Shown one piece after another: positions 40,301 to 52,300 of a DNA stretch of 64,000 nucleotides. How positions within the stretch are numbered: position 1 is the first letter of the stretch; each line of letters starts with the position of its first letter. Under the pieces are notes generated by a model. It was not told the origin of the DNA. It saw only the letters and a program-made list of their open reading frames with translations, and searched no databases. The position numbers and the translations under genes were made by a program. This DNA comes from Emydura subglobosa (taxonomy: Eukaryota > Chordata > Testudines > Chelidae), in the NCBI GenBank assembly GCA_007922225.1, contig ML679974.1, positions 2,469,105 to 2,533,104 on the forward strand, read 5' to 3'.

Positions 40301-43300
40301 TGTCTTCAGTGGGCCTTGGATTGGGCCATAAGTGCGGATGTGATGCACTGTGGAATGTTGTGACGCTGATGTTTTAGACTCATAGACTTTAAGGTCAGAA
40401 GGCGGCACCATCATAATCCTCTAGTCTGACTGCCTGCACATGGCAAATGATAGAAACTCACCCTCCCACTCCTATGATAGGAAAAACCCCAGTCTTAGCC
40501 ATTGTGACCTGGGGGGAAATTCCTTTCTGACCCCATATATGGTGATCAGCTAGACTCTGAGCATGTGGGCAAGATGCATTAGCCAGACACCTGGGAAAGA
40601 ATTCTGTATAGTAACTCAGAGACCTTGCCCCATAGTGTCCATCACCAGCCATTGGAGATATTTGCTGCTAGCAGTTGTAGATTGGCCACATGCCATTGTA
40701 GGCAGTCCCATCACACCATCCCTGCCATAAACTTATCAAATTCCGTGTTGAAGCCAGTTAGGATTTTTGACCCCCACGGCTCCCCTTGGAAGGCTGTTCC
40801 AGATCTTCACTCCTCTGATGGTCAGAAACCCTCATCTAATTGTAAAGCAAGAAGGATTCTTTCTCCAAGAATCAGGCAGCACTGACAACACTGAAGAGGT
40901 TTATTCACAATACCTGGAAGTCTGAGAAATCAGCTTCAGCTTTATGATGTTACAGTAGTCAATTATATACCCTTTCTTATCGATTACATAGTATGTTTTA
41001 AATTCTTTATCTGTTCACTTGCAAATACAGTCATTGTCCCATCCGGAGAGACAATAGTGATAATGGTCGTTATATACAGGCAGAGACACTTTTAATCACT
41101 TTACTTACATCAAGGATGCTAGGGTTGCACTCGAGGGGATGGGGGGTAGGGTGGAGGGAGAAGGGAGGGATCTTTACAGATAGGTGGCAGACAGAAATTC
41201 TAAAAGCAATTGAGTTGTTCTTATCAAAATTAAAATCACTAAGAGGACATCTGGCTACCTGGCTCATCGGATGTTTGCACGAGCCATTGTCCTTGAGTAT
41301 TAGCCATTTACATGAGTTTCGATATACAATTTGCTAACTGAAAACAATCTCAAGCCTTACAGTACCCTCCTGTTTGACAAATCGAACCCATAAGTGAGAT
41401 ATGATCAATCATTTAGATACTTTGATATTCATGATCTACTTTAAGATTATACGGGGGAGGTGTTATGGAGGGGGGAGGAGAACGGGGGGTGGAGGCAAGA
41501 GTGGAGAGCATAGTGAAGTTGTTAATCATGTGTTTAAAGTAATAGCACATACACACAGATGAAAGCAGGACAAAAAAAGAGAAACAGTAGCGGCAGCGAT
41601 TTGCAGGATGGTCCACCAGGTGATGAGGTTGTATGACGGGCCAGACGTTGAATCTTCTAAGCAGGTTACAATCTGGGTGGAGAGTTGGACCTTCACACGG
41701 CCTTTAGCAGTGTTCTTATGAACGGTGGCAGACACCGAGGCAGCAGCAAGGACCACTTTAGCCAGCAGCTCCTTTGCCACTTGGACAGGGGTATTGTCCG
41801 GATATAGATTGCCATGCCACCAAGGAAGTGTTGTCATTCCAGTGAAGATACGGCCAGGCAAATGAATGTCACCCAGAGTAAAGGAGTCCGTAATCTGTAG
41901 GCACATGGAGGAGTTGGCTGGACACTGTAGTGGGCCGTAGCTGTAATATGATGCAGTGGTGATAAAACACCACTGCGTGGCAGACACTTGAACAGCAATC
42001 TCAGCATCCAGGAGAGGAAGGATAGTAACAACCACAGAAGAAGAATTATTCAAAGGGCGGAGGGTGGAACAAGAGCAAATGATATAGTCAGCAGTTTCTG
42101 TGCAACAGTCCGAAGTTGTTATGAGCATGCCACCACTGGGGGAAGGAGACATAAAGCTGGAAAGTCCTATTCAATAGACAGTGTTGTTAGACACATAACC
42201 AATAGATTTAAAATAAAAAGAGGAAGGAAAAACATGGGTGGGGATGACAAAAGGGTATGTAAGAAGAAAATCAAAGGAGGGGGTGGAAGAGGTTTCAGGG
42301 GGTAAGGGGGAGGCAACAATTAACTGAGCAGATATATTTGCCAAGTTTGAAAGGGCAGAGGAAGAGAGAGTGTGGGTGGGGGGAAAACCAAGGCATATAT
42401 CTAGCATATCTTCTTTTAACATATCAAACAAATCACGAGCTAACATATCACAAGCGCGTCCCTTAGATTGGGATATAGTCATATTAATTATGATATCAGA
42501 GGATTTTTTAATTGCGGTATAGAATCCATCCATGGCTGCGTCAATAGCAGTGAAAGAGTATAATAAGCCATCATTTGTGTATTTTAGGGCCTGGGTAGTC
42601 TGGCTTTTAACCCAGGCATTGTAGGATCTATCTGCATTGGCATTAAGCAAGTTTATTAAGGAATTTGAGCTTCCAAACATTCCCCCAATGTCACCTAGGG
42701 TGCCTTGCTTTTGTCTTTTTACTGCATGGGTGCAGACAGTATATTGGTGCATTAGTGACTTTAACTGTTCTTGTAGCCATTGTAAAGAATTAGGGTGTTC
42801 GGAACATACATTTTGCAATGGTACAGCAAGCTTAGACAAATCCTATTTAACTTTAACGGAAACCATAATTACATCATGTAGAAGTGTCTTATTAGGTCCC
42901 AAATGGATAATACCATCAGGAGGGGTGGAGTGGAGCACAGGGCAGGTGGTAGGGGGAATATAACCACAGGGAGTCAAGTTATAACATCTTACATCCGAAC
43001 ATCCCAGGTGTCTGACTGGGTCCGAACAGTGTTCTTGGCAATACCGTCCCTCCATCCCAGATTCCCATAGCAAAGGTGCAAGTTCTGTCCATCCTGCTCC
43101 TAGGCTTATTCCTTTCCCAAAAACATTTTGTATGCCATTTTCATACTTGTATCTGCACATACAGGTATAGTTTCCCAGACCGGTGGAGCGACTGTAAATA
43201 TTGTGGATATCAATGGTATCGTCAAAGGCTATAGAGAAAGTGAGGTTGGTCCTCTCAAGGGGGAGGACCTTGAAGAGTTGTTTCCTTGTATTACGTTCTG

Positions 43301-46300
43301 AAAATGGAACACATTTGGCTGGGCCTGATGGATACCCTATAGTGTGAATGGGCGGGCAGTCCTTAGGGTTGAAGTTCCAGGTACAGTTGCGTCCGGTATA
43401 TTTACACGCAGGTAGTCGTATTCCGCTCCCCGGGGTGGGTAGAAGGAATACGACTTTGTTATAATCTGTGCTGTGGATGGGCCCAGGAATTACAATGGGT
43501 CCTTTTCCAGAAGGTGGGGTAGTAAGCCATACATCAGGTTTTCTTACCCACTCACCGTTTCCCCCTTTGGGAAGTTGCATGTATTGGCCAGTCTTGAGGC
43601 AGGTGTCTTGCATGATTTGGACTACGGGTGGGTCCCAGGAGTATGTGACATTGAGGCCCAGGAGAAGGATCATTCGGAGAAACCACATTTTTACCTGGAA
43701 AGACAAAATTAGTGCACAGAACGCATATTAGATAAACTTATTTATACAGCTTAATTCTGGTTTTGTGAACCCATGTTGGGATTCCTTGTATGGATCAATA
43801 CCATATGCGGACCTGAGTATTTTGGTTGGAGTACACCAGGATTGTATGTTCTTACTATGACCTGGTTTCCCTCCAGTATGTCCACCCAGGAGGGGGATTC
43901 TGGGGAGTCCTGAGTTTCCTGTCTGTCTTTGACAGTCAGTCTCAAAGGCTGCAAAACTTCATTTAAACATTTGATGTATTCCCGTTCAGTATCAGAAACC
44001 AGAGGGAGAGGAGCCGGGATTATAATCCTTCCCCCAAAGACATGGTCATTCCAGTAATGAGTTCGAAAGGTGAGACTCCTGTAGTGGCATTAGGAGTTGC
44101 TCTCATTGAGAGGAGAGCCACGGGTAGCTGAGCCACCCAGCTAGTTCCTTGTGAGAGTAAGGCTTTTGTGATTTTCTTTTTCAGTGTCCAATTGGCTTGT
44201 TCCACTAGCCCAGAGCTCTCAGGGTGGTATGGACAGTGAAATTTTTGTTTAATGCCTAGAGCAGAACAGACTTCCTTCATGATTCGTCCTGTAAAGTGGG
44301 TTCCCTGGTCTGAGTCCACTGAACATGGTAAGCCCCATCGAGGGCAGAATTCATTGGCAAGTAAGTGGGGCACTGTGCTGGCATCATTTTTAGAGGTGGG
44401 AAAAGCTTCAATCCATCAGGTGAAATGATCAATTATGACTAGGCAATATTTTTTTCCATTTACAGGTGGTAAGGGGCCTATGAAGTCGATTTGAATCTTT
44501 TGCATAGGACCTGTGGGTTGAGGCTGGTGTCTCATTGCCACTTTAAGATTTTTGCCGTCATTACATTTAGCACATACGAGGCACTGTTGACAGTAGTCAT
44601 GTATGTCTGCTGTCATCTTGGGCCACCACCACTTCCCCTTTATATGGTACAGCATAGCTTTTGGGTTTGGGTGGGTTGGTAGGTGATAGAGATCACAAAG
44701 GTGAGCTACAATTGATTTGGGGGCTACAAATTGCTGGTCCTTTGTGACTCAAGTGTTGGCATTATCAGTTTTACAAGCATTTTCAATCCATGTCCATTTT
44801 TCCTCTCTAGTGCATTGTTCTTGTATTTCAGGTAGTGACATTTGTTTCAGGTCCGAAGTTTGGGTGGCTGCCACTTGGAGATTTTCCTGTGGAATTGTTG
44901 CAGCCTTTTTAGCAGCCTCGTCTACAGCTGCATTTGCAAGGGAGAGGGGTCATTGTTTCTGGTATGTGCCTTGATTTTAACCACAGCCATCTTAGAAGGT
45001 TTTTGAATTGCTTCCAATAAGCATTTAAAGTACCTCCCATTTTTAAGAGAGGTACCAAACAAAGTGAGGTAACCCCTATTAATCCAGGAGTCAAGATAGT
45101 CATGAACTACCCCAAATGCACAGCAGCTGAATGTATAAATGATAACAGGAGCCAGGAGAAAGGCCTGTGTTAGTGCCACTAATTCGGCTACTTGAGCAGA
45201 GCAGGAAGGTGGCAAGGAGCCCGAGTGGAGGTATGTACCTGACAAGTTGCAAACTGCCCAGCCAGAACCAGGTTGACCGGCGATATAGTATCTAGATCCG
45301 TCTACAAACAAAACAAGATCAGAAGAGGGGAGTGGTTGTTCAGACACAAGTTGGTTCTGTACGATGGTGCCCTCAGAAAGGGGGCACTGATGAGGTTCCC
45401 CTATTGTTGGCATTAAGGTAGCAGGATTAAGAAGGTTAGAATGTGCGATTGTAATGTGGGGGCTTAGAAGGGTGCATTCCCACTTAGACCATCGTGCTGA
45501 GGTGACCTTTGAGAAACTGCCTCCGTCCAGGATTTTGTGAACTGCATGAGGCACGAAAATTATAAGGGGGGCTCCAGAAACCAAAGGTGAGAAAACAGTA
45601 ACGGCCCAGGAGGCTGCCTCTATGGCTTGAAGACATAAAAGCCAGAGTTACTGGATCAAGCCGGGTGAAACAGTAGGCCACAGGGTGGCGCCTGTCGCCA
45701 TGGTTCTGAGTGAGTACAGTAGTAGCATGCCCATCCTGTACGTGGGTCCAGAGCTTGAATGGTACTGACGGGAGGGGGAACCTGAGTGCTGGAGCCGAAA
45801 GGAGGGCTGTTTTAAGCTGCGTTAAGCAGTGGTCATGCTCTGGTGACCAAGAGATGGGGTCCGAGGAGGCTTGGGCCCCTTTAAGAAGGTTATTGTGGGG
45901 TTGTGCTAAAGTGGAAAACGATGGGATATATTGTCTATAAAAGTTAAGGAGGCCCATTAACTTACATAATTCCCGAACTGTTGTCGGTCGTGGGGCTGCA
46001 GCAATTGCAATCCGGCGGTCTGAGGTGAGGGCTTTGGAGTCCTGGGAGACCATGTAACTCAGATATTGAACCGTAGGTAGAGCTATCTGAGCTTTTCGAG
46101 GGTTGTCCTTTAAGCCCGCATCGGCTAAGGCCTGCAGTAGCATTTGAAGGGCGTGTAAGTGATCAGAGACAGTGGAAGAAGCAAGTAATAAATCATCAAC
46201 ATATTGCAAACATGTAGAATTGGCAGAAACCCAGTTTACTAGGAGAGGGCCTTTGCCATAACCCGGTGGAAGAGAGTGGGAGAATTATGATGTCCTTGGG

Positions 46301-49300
46301 GCAAACGAGTCCAGCTCAATTGGATGGGGCCAAAGGTAAACGCAAACCAGTATTGTGACTGGATGTATGGGGAGGCTCCAAAAGCCGTTTGCAACATCTA
46401 ACACAGTGAAGATGCAGTAAGAATGATCAAGGCCTGAAAGGGCGACTTATGGGTCCACTACAATGGGGGCAAATGTATCTGCATATTGATTAACGGTGCG
46501 GTAGTCGATGGTAAGGTGCCATGAGCCATCAGTTTTATTTTTAACTGGCCAGATAGGAGAGTTGGTGGGGGAGGAACAGGGGACAAATATGCCTCATTGG
46601 TGTAAATAATGAATAATGTCACCTACCATGTTTAGGGCCTCAGGCTTGAGAGGATATTGTTTGGTAGGTGGGGGAAGTTGACCAGTAACCTGGATGGGTG
46701 AGCAGAGATGAGCAGGCATCAAGCCGCAAAATAACTTGTCCTCAGCCCAGACGGAAGGAAACCTGGACTATAATTATTGAAAAGGGTTAGAGGTATTCCA
46801 GGTGAAGGTTACAGATTTAGCAGTGGCAATAGAAGAAAGAGATTTGTTGCTGCGAAGGGGAATGGTATGAGTGTGCATGAGTTTATTAGTAAATGTAACT
46901 CTGCTCTGAGCGAGATTGAGGGTGGCTGCAAAATCACGGAGGGCATCCATGCCCAAAATAGTTCCCTCAGCATTTGGAGCTACATAAAAAGATTGAGTCC
47001 AGAAAAATAGATTTGATTCTATAAGAACAGGGTGGCTTCGGTAGGCAGTGATGTATGTGTCTCCTACCCCTGAAATAGTAATGTATTGTTTAGTAATGGG
47101 GAGGGGAAGGTCAGTAAGGGAAACGGACGCTCCCGTGTCCGCAAGAATTGTGCATGGCCGGCCCCTTATCCATGCTTGTCTCGAGAGGTTTATATCCGCC
47201 TCCATAGCACTGATGGATAAGGGGGCCGCTGAATCCTAGCGGGTCATGGAGTTTAAAAGCCTAGCCATTTCTTCCCTGCTCAGGTGTGAGCAGTGGTTGG
47301 CAGTGGCCTGAGCTGCTGGCTGGGGTTGGTTACCCGGGGCCGTCCGGATTGAGCATCCAGCTGCCCAATGTCCAGTCCCCCCACAGATAAAACATGGCAA
47401 CACTGGGGGGGGTGGTAGGAGTGGGGCCAGAATCGGACGGAAAAGGCAGAGCACTGCAGGGGTTCAGTTGGCCGTGGTCCCGCCCCGACTAGGGTTTTGG
47501 GTTTTACTCTTACAGTTCTCCGGGTATGTCCAACACCCCCACAGTTATGAACAGATTATTTTACTTTTTGCTGTTACCACAGAAATGCGGGCAGGTTTTT
47601 CTTTCTTATCTTTTGCTTGTCTAGCTTCACATTCAGAAGCCCACAGGCAGATAGATTCATAATCGGAGCCTGGGTTTACTCCCAAATTAAGGGCGGTTTG
47701 CAGATGGGAGTTGAAACCTTCCTTTAACATTTTTAAGAATGCTTGGTCAGTCTTTTTGGGGTCCGAGATACCTGCATTACTTGAATACACTTCCCACTTT
47801 CGCTCACAATACTTGGCAGCAGGCTCATCTTTATCTTGTACACATCCGACTATTTATCCCCAGTTACTGGCTCCGTTACCGAGAGCTTCTTGAACGGCTT
47901 CTTTAAAGTCAATGCAGGCATGGGTCATATTGATTTCTGATTCAAATTTAACAGAGGCCCATGTGCCACTTCGATGTTCTTCTTAAGGGATTTTGGCCCA
48001 TGAAATGTCAGGGCATTTGGCTTTAGTTAGGATACGGAGATCCCTAGGATGTAACGTATATGTTGTAATCATTTGATTTATCTTTATCCAGAATATTACA
48101 TTTGGGTCTTTGGGCTTTAGATCTGGGAGATCCTTTAAACCCCTCATTTCCTCAATACTGAGAGGAGTATACTTATAAGTGTGCTGAGCTGTTCTGTTAC
48201 CTCCCTGTCCCATCCATCGCGTGGTTAGTTGGAACGGGACCAGAGGAGCGCTGGCACCAGGATCTGGGTTAAATGGAGAAGGAGGGGGAAAAAGCCCATT
48301 ATCCCAAGTTCCCTCTGTGTGTGCCAGCTTCCATTTTTGTATTTGTTTTGTGAGCTGTTTCCATTCAATTTCTTTTTGGTTACCTTCATTATCATTGTCT
48401 GAACCAAAATCGGTGTAATCCTCTTGTTGCATGATAGCAGTAATGTGATGCGCAGAGGAATTACATTCTTTCATTTTAACCTTTAAAGCACTGTTCTCCA
48501 TTTGGAGTTCCTTTAATTTATGGTTCACTTCAGCCTTTTGGCTTTGCACTGATGTGAAAGCCTTTTGAAGTTCTTCTAACTCTTTTATCTTTTTTTCATA
48601 TTCACAGTAAAGTATTACAACTCCTTTTTCTAACTTCCTTTCGTCTGATCAGACCACCATAACAAGCTGTCTTTTACACTTATACCTGTCTGTCCATCTT
48701 TTACCATAGCTTTTTGAACCTGTGCATGTTTTTCTTTTAGAAATGCAATGATTTTTCTTCCCGTTGAGGACATCATTGAAGCACCCCGGGGCAATTCGTA
48801 TGACATTGTCACCCAGCTTCCTAAAACCCACTTAAATGGCATTCCAGCGGAACCAGCCAAGCACACCCTTGTACTCAGCACTACTGAAGCACATACATGG
48901 GTGCTCAGCACCTGGCAATACAGCCTTTGCCAAAGCGATCCGTGCACCCCGAAAACCCCACTGGAACACACACCTAGGTGTCCAGTACAAACCCCACTGA
49001 AACACACACCTGGGTGTCCAGTACCTGGCAGTGCAGCCTTCGCCGAAGCAATCCCTGCACCCCGAAAATGTGACCAAAACTACAACCCCAAAACACAATC
49101 CCTGTTCAGTCCTCTTGTCTATGCACCTTATATGTGGTTCGTTTAAAAAGGGTTGCAAAGGGGTATCTTGGGGAGTGCCAGACCAAGGGGCGCGCCAGAG
49201 GTGGTAAGTATAAAAGATACTCACCTCTGTCTTTAGTCGTGAGAAGCCTTTGAGGATCCCAGTTGCACCCTGCTCGCTGCGCCAAATTGTAAAGCAAGAA

Positions 49301-52300
49301 GGATTCTTTCTCCAAGAATCAGGCAGCACAGACAACACTGAAGAGGTTTATTCATGATACCGGGAAGTCTGAGAAATCAGCTTCAGCTTCATGATGTTAC
49401 AGTGGTCAATTGTATACCCTTTCTTATCGATTTACATAGTATGTTTTAAATTCTTTATCTATTCACTTACAAATACAGTCATTGTCCCATCCGGAGAGAC
49501 AAAAGTGATAATGGTTGTTATACACATGCAGAGACACTTTTAATCACTTTACTTACGTCAAAGATGCTAAGATTGCACTCGGTGGGGGGGGTAGGGTGGA
49601 GGGAAAAGGGGGGGATCTTTACAGATAGGTGGCAGACAGAAATTCTAAAAGCAATTGAGTTGTTCTTATCGAAATTAAAATCACTAAGAGGACATCTGGC
49701 TACCTGGCTCATCGGATGTTTGCACGAGCCGTTGTCCTTGAGTATTAGCCATTTACATGAGTTTCGATATACAACTTGGTAGCTGAAAACAATCTCAAGC
49801 CTTACATAATTTTAAGCCTAAACTTATTGATGGCCAGTTTATATCCATTAGTTCTTGTGTCCACATTGGCGCTTAACTTAAATAATTCCTCTCCCTTCCT
49901 GGTATTTATCCCTCTGATGTATTTCTAGAGAGCAGTCATATCTCCCCTCAGCCTTCTTTTGGTTAGGCTAAACAAGCCAAGCTCTTTGAGTCTCCTTTCA
50001 TAAGTCAGGTTTTCCATTCCTCAGATCATCCTAGTAGCCCTTCTCTGTACCTATTCCAGTTTGAATTCATCTTTCTTAAATATCGGTGACCAGAACTGCA
50101 CACAGTATTCCAGATGAGATCTCACCTGTCCATGCCTTGTATAATGTTACTAATACTTTTCTGTCTCTACTGGAAATACCTAGGATTGCATTAGCCTTTT
50201 TTAAGAGGTATTATTCCTTGCTGATCCAACCCATTTCTTCTTTGAGTGCTTGCTCATGTCCATTCCATGTTAGCTGTGGATGTACTGTGTGATGCACTGT
50301 CGGAGATTTTTCCCTCAGTGGTACCTGTCGGGCCAGTTCTAGTGCCCTCTGTCGCCGTATGCTCATGTGTTGGTATATGGGACCTGGCTGTCTTCACACC
50401 CTCTCAGTTCCTTCTCACCACCTGTGACAGTCGCTGGAACAGGTCCTCTTGCTTCGGCAAACTCCTACTGAGTGGTCTTGGTTTAGTCTTTTTCCCTTGT
50501 TTTTCTTTATTTTCTTGGTTTGGACTGTTGTAGATTAGTTGTATATCATTAATTGACACTTTTCTCCCCCTGTTAGCAGAGTTACGTCGGCTCCCGGTGC
50601 CAGGGCATGCCTCATTCCCTGGATTTCAAGCCCTGTGCCTCTTGCAACAAGCCCATGCCTGTGAGTGACTCTCACTCCAGTTGTGTGAAGTTCCTAGGAG
50701 AGACTCCAATCAGGGACTGCTGTCAGGTCCGTTGGGACTTCAAGCCCTGTATGAAGAAGGACATAGAGGCCACGCTGAAGCCCCTTCTGATGGAGGCGGT
50801 GCTCCGTCTTGCTTCGGAGTCAGGCTGGTCCAACTCAGCACCCAGTAGCTCAATGTTGGTCCCATTCTCCTTCATCAGTGCCAAAGAAAAAACATCACTC
50901 AGTTGTCTGAGAGGGCACATTCCCCGACTCTGAGGGGAGCCAAGCATGGGGAGCGCAGAGGAGTGTGACCTGGGTCTGGCCACTCCTCTGTCCCTGCTTC
51001 AAGGGCTGCACTGTTGCCTTCGGCTTATATGCAGACTCTGTTGTGTCCGGTCCCAGGCCTCCCTTGGCACCGGAGGGGCAACGTGGCACCAGCGGGATCG
51101 TGGTACGATCTGCCCTGGAGGTGCTCGTTGCTGCAGGGGCCTGCTGGCACTATCGGGATCACTGGTGGCGGTAATACAAGAGTCGACATCACTGCCAAGG
51201 AGCATGTGGCTCCAGGCTCCTATTCAGTACCAGCCTCCTTGGTACCGTCTAGAGGGAAACTGGTCCCTGCTTGCCTTGAAGCTGGTCTTCCCACCTCAGC
51301 ACTGTTCCCCAACGCCAACCAGTACCACCCCCTCCGTGATCTCTGGAGGAAGGCTTGTAATCTGAGTTGGAAGTGGAATCATATTCCCACTGGAGGAACC
51401 GTTGCTAGTTCCCCCTGGGCAGCCCTATCAGGTGGGGATCTGGGCACAGATGTGCTGCTGAGTACCTGCCATGGTGGGGACTGGCCTACGCAGATGCATT
51501 GGCCAGTTTGGAACCCTTGGAGGTTTCCCTTGATGCAAGGGTCCTCTTCCAGGCACTCGCACTCTCTAGTGTCGGAAAGAAAAACACCTGTTCCTATGAC
51601 TGGCATCCAACTGAGCTCCAGTACTGAGCTAAGGACCTAGATCTAAGTGACCTGGTTGGTGCAGAAGGAGAGGAAGATGACCTCCTGTCAGTGCAGGTCT
51701 CTTCTTCCCCCTTTTCCTCCTCCTCCCCCCAATGAGGCAGTGTCCGGGGTGCACGTAACACCACCACCCCCACACAACACACACACACTATGACTTTGCA
51801 GCTCACCAGGAGCGGTTGAAAAGAGTAGACTTGAATCTTGGGCTGGAAGTGGAGGTAATCAGACTCCTTCCACAGCCTGGTCGATACCTTGACCTCTGCA
51901 GGCCCCTCAAAGGTGGCCCTCATTCTCAATGAGGCCGTTATGGGACCGGTTAAAGCCCTGTGACAAATCCCACCCTCCCTGCTTCTCAGCACTAAAAGGG
52001 CTGAAAAGAAGTATTTTGTTCCTGCTGAAGGCTATGAGTACTTGTACTCACACTCACCTACAGGGTCTCTGATGGTCTGGGCAGCCGACAAGAGGGACAG
52101 AGTCAGGGTCAGCAAGGAGCAACCCCCAAGCCAAAGGACACATAGAGACTAGACCTCTTTGGCAGGGGGTCTGCAGCTCGGCAGCTCCAACCAGCAGGCG
52201 TTGCTGGGAAGACACGATTTTAGTGTTTGGGAGTTGATGAAATTCAAGGACTCTCTTCCACAGGAGTCCAGACAGGAGTTCTCCATGCTAGTGGAGGAAG

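Larger units (their letters stand above)
34878..40370 (+). other. First part of the long CRAMP1 intron 6
   Basis: The intron runs 34878-63674. This part is mainly unique AT-rich DNA with a hAT MITE (36012-36193), two MIR-like SINEs (about 36970-37135 and 37955-38150) and a poly-T tract near 35785. A pyrimidine-rich tract at about 39260-39430 accounts for the low-complexity open frames there. No exon is recognised. Confidence 0.7.
40841..41361 (-). repeat. 3' LTR of the endogenous retrovirus
   Basis: 521 bp, near-identical to 49288-49806 with roughly 25 substitutions plus a few short indels counted by eye (about 5 %). On the minus strand it carries a TATATAA promoter box (about 40969-40963) and AATAAA (40905-40900), which gives a long U3 and short R/U5. 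Confidence 0.95.
40837..49810 (-). mobile_element. Endogenous retrovirus, full-length, gammaretrovirus-like pol, minus strand
   Basis: The provirus is 40841-49806 (8,966 bp), flanked by the 4-bp duplication TAAT (40837-40840, 49807-49810). Both LTRs begin TGTAA and end TTACA. Order on the minus strand: 5' LTR, tRNA-Ser primer site, leader with repeats, gag, protease, reverse transcriptase, RNase H, integrase, env, purine tract, 3' LTR. A 4-bp duplication, a single CCHC knuckle, gag and protease in one frame across an amber codon, and the integrase C-terminal GPY/F-like block ('YSGPHMVL') agree with a class I (gamma/epsilon-like) virus. The genes carry stops and frameshifts, so no intact polyprotein remains. 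It lies antisense to CRAMP1 in its intron 6 and was inserted into a pre-existing CR1. I cannot name the family. Confidence 0.95.

Noticed and set aside
41988..42305. Plus-strand open frame of 105 codons opposite env
   Set aside because: Antisense shadow of the long retroviral envelope frame with no independent features.
49267..49284. Similarity of the primer site to the D-arm side of initiator tRNA-Met ('TGGCGCAGCG')
   Set aside because: It is same-sense and only partial; the 18-nt complement to the 3' end of tRNA-Ser(UGA) is exact and fits retroviral priming.
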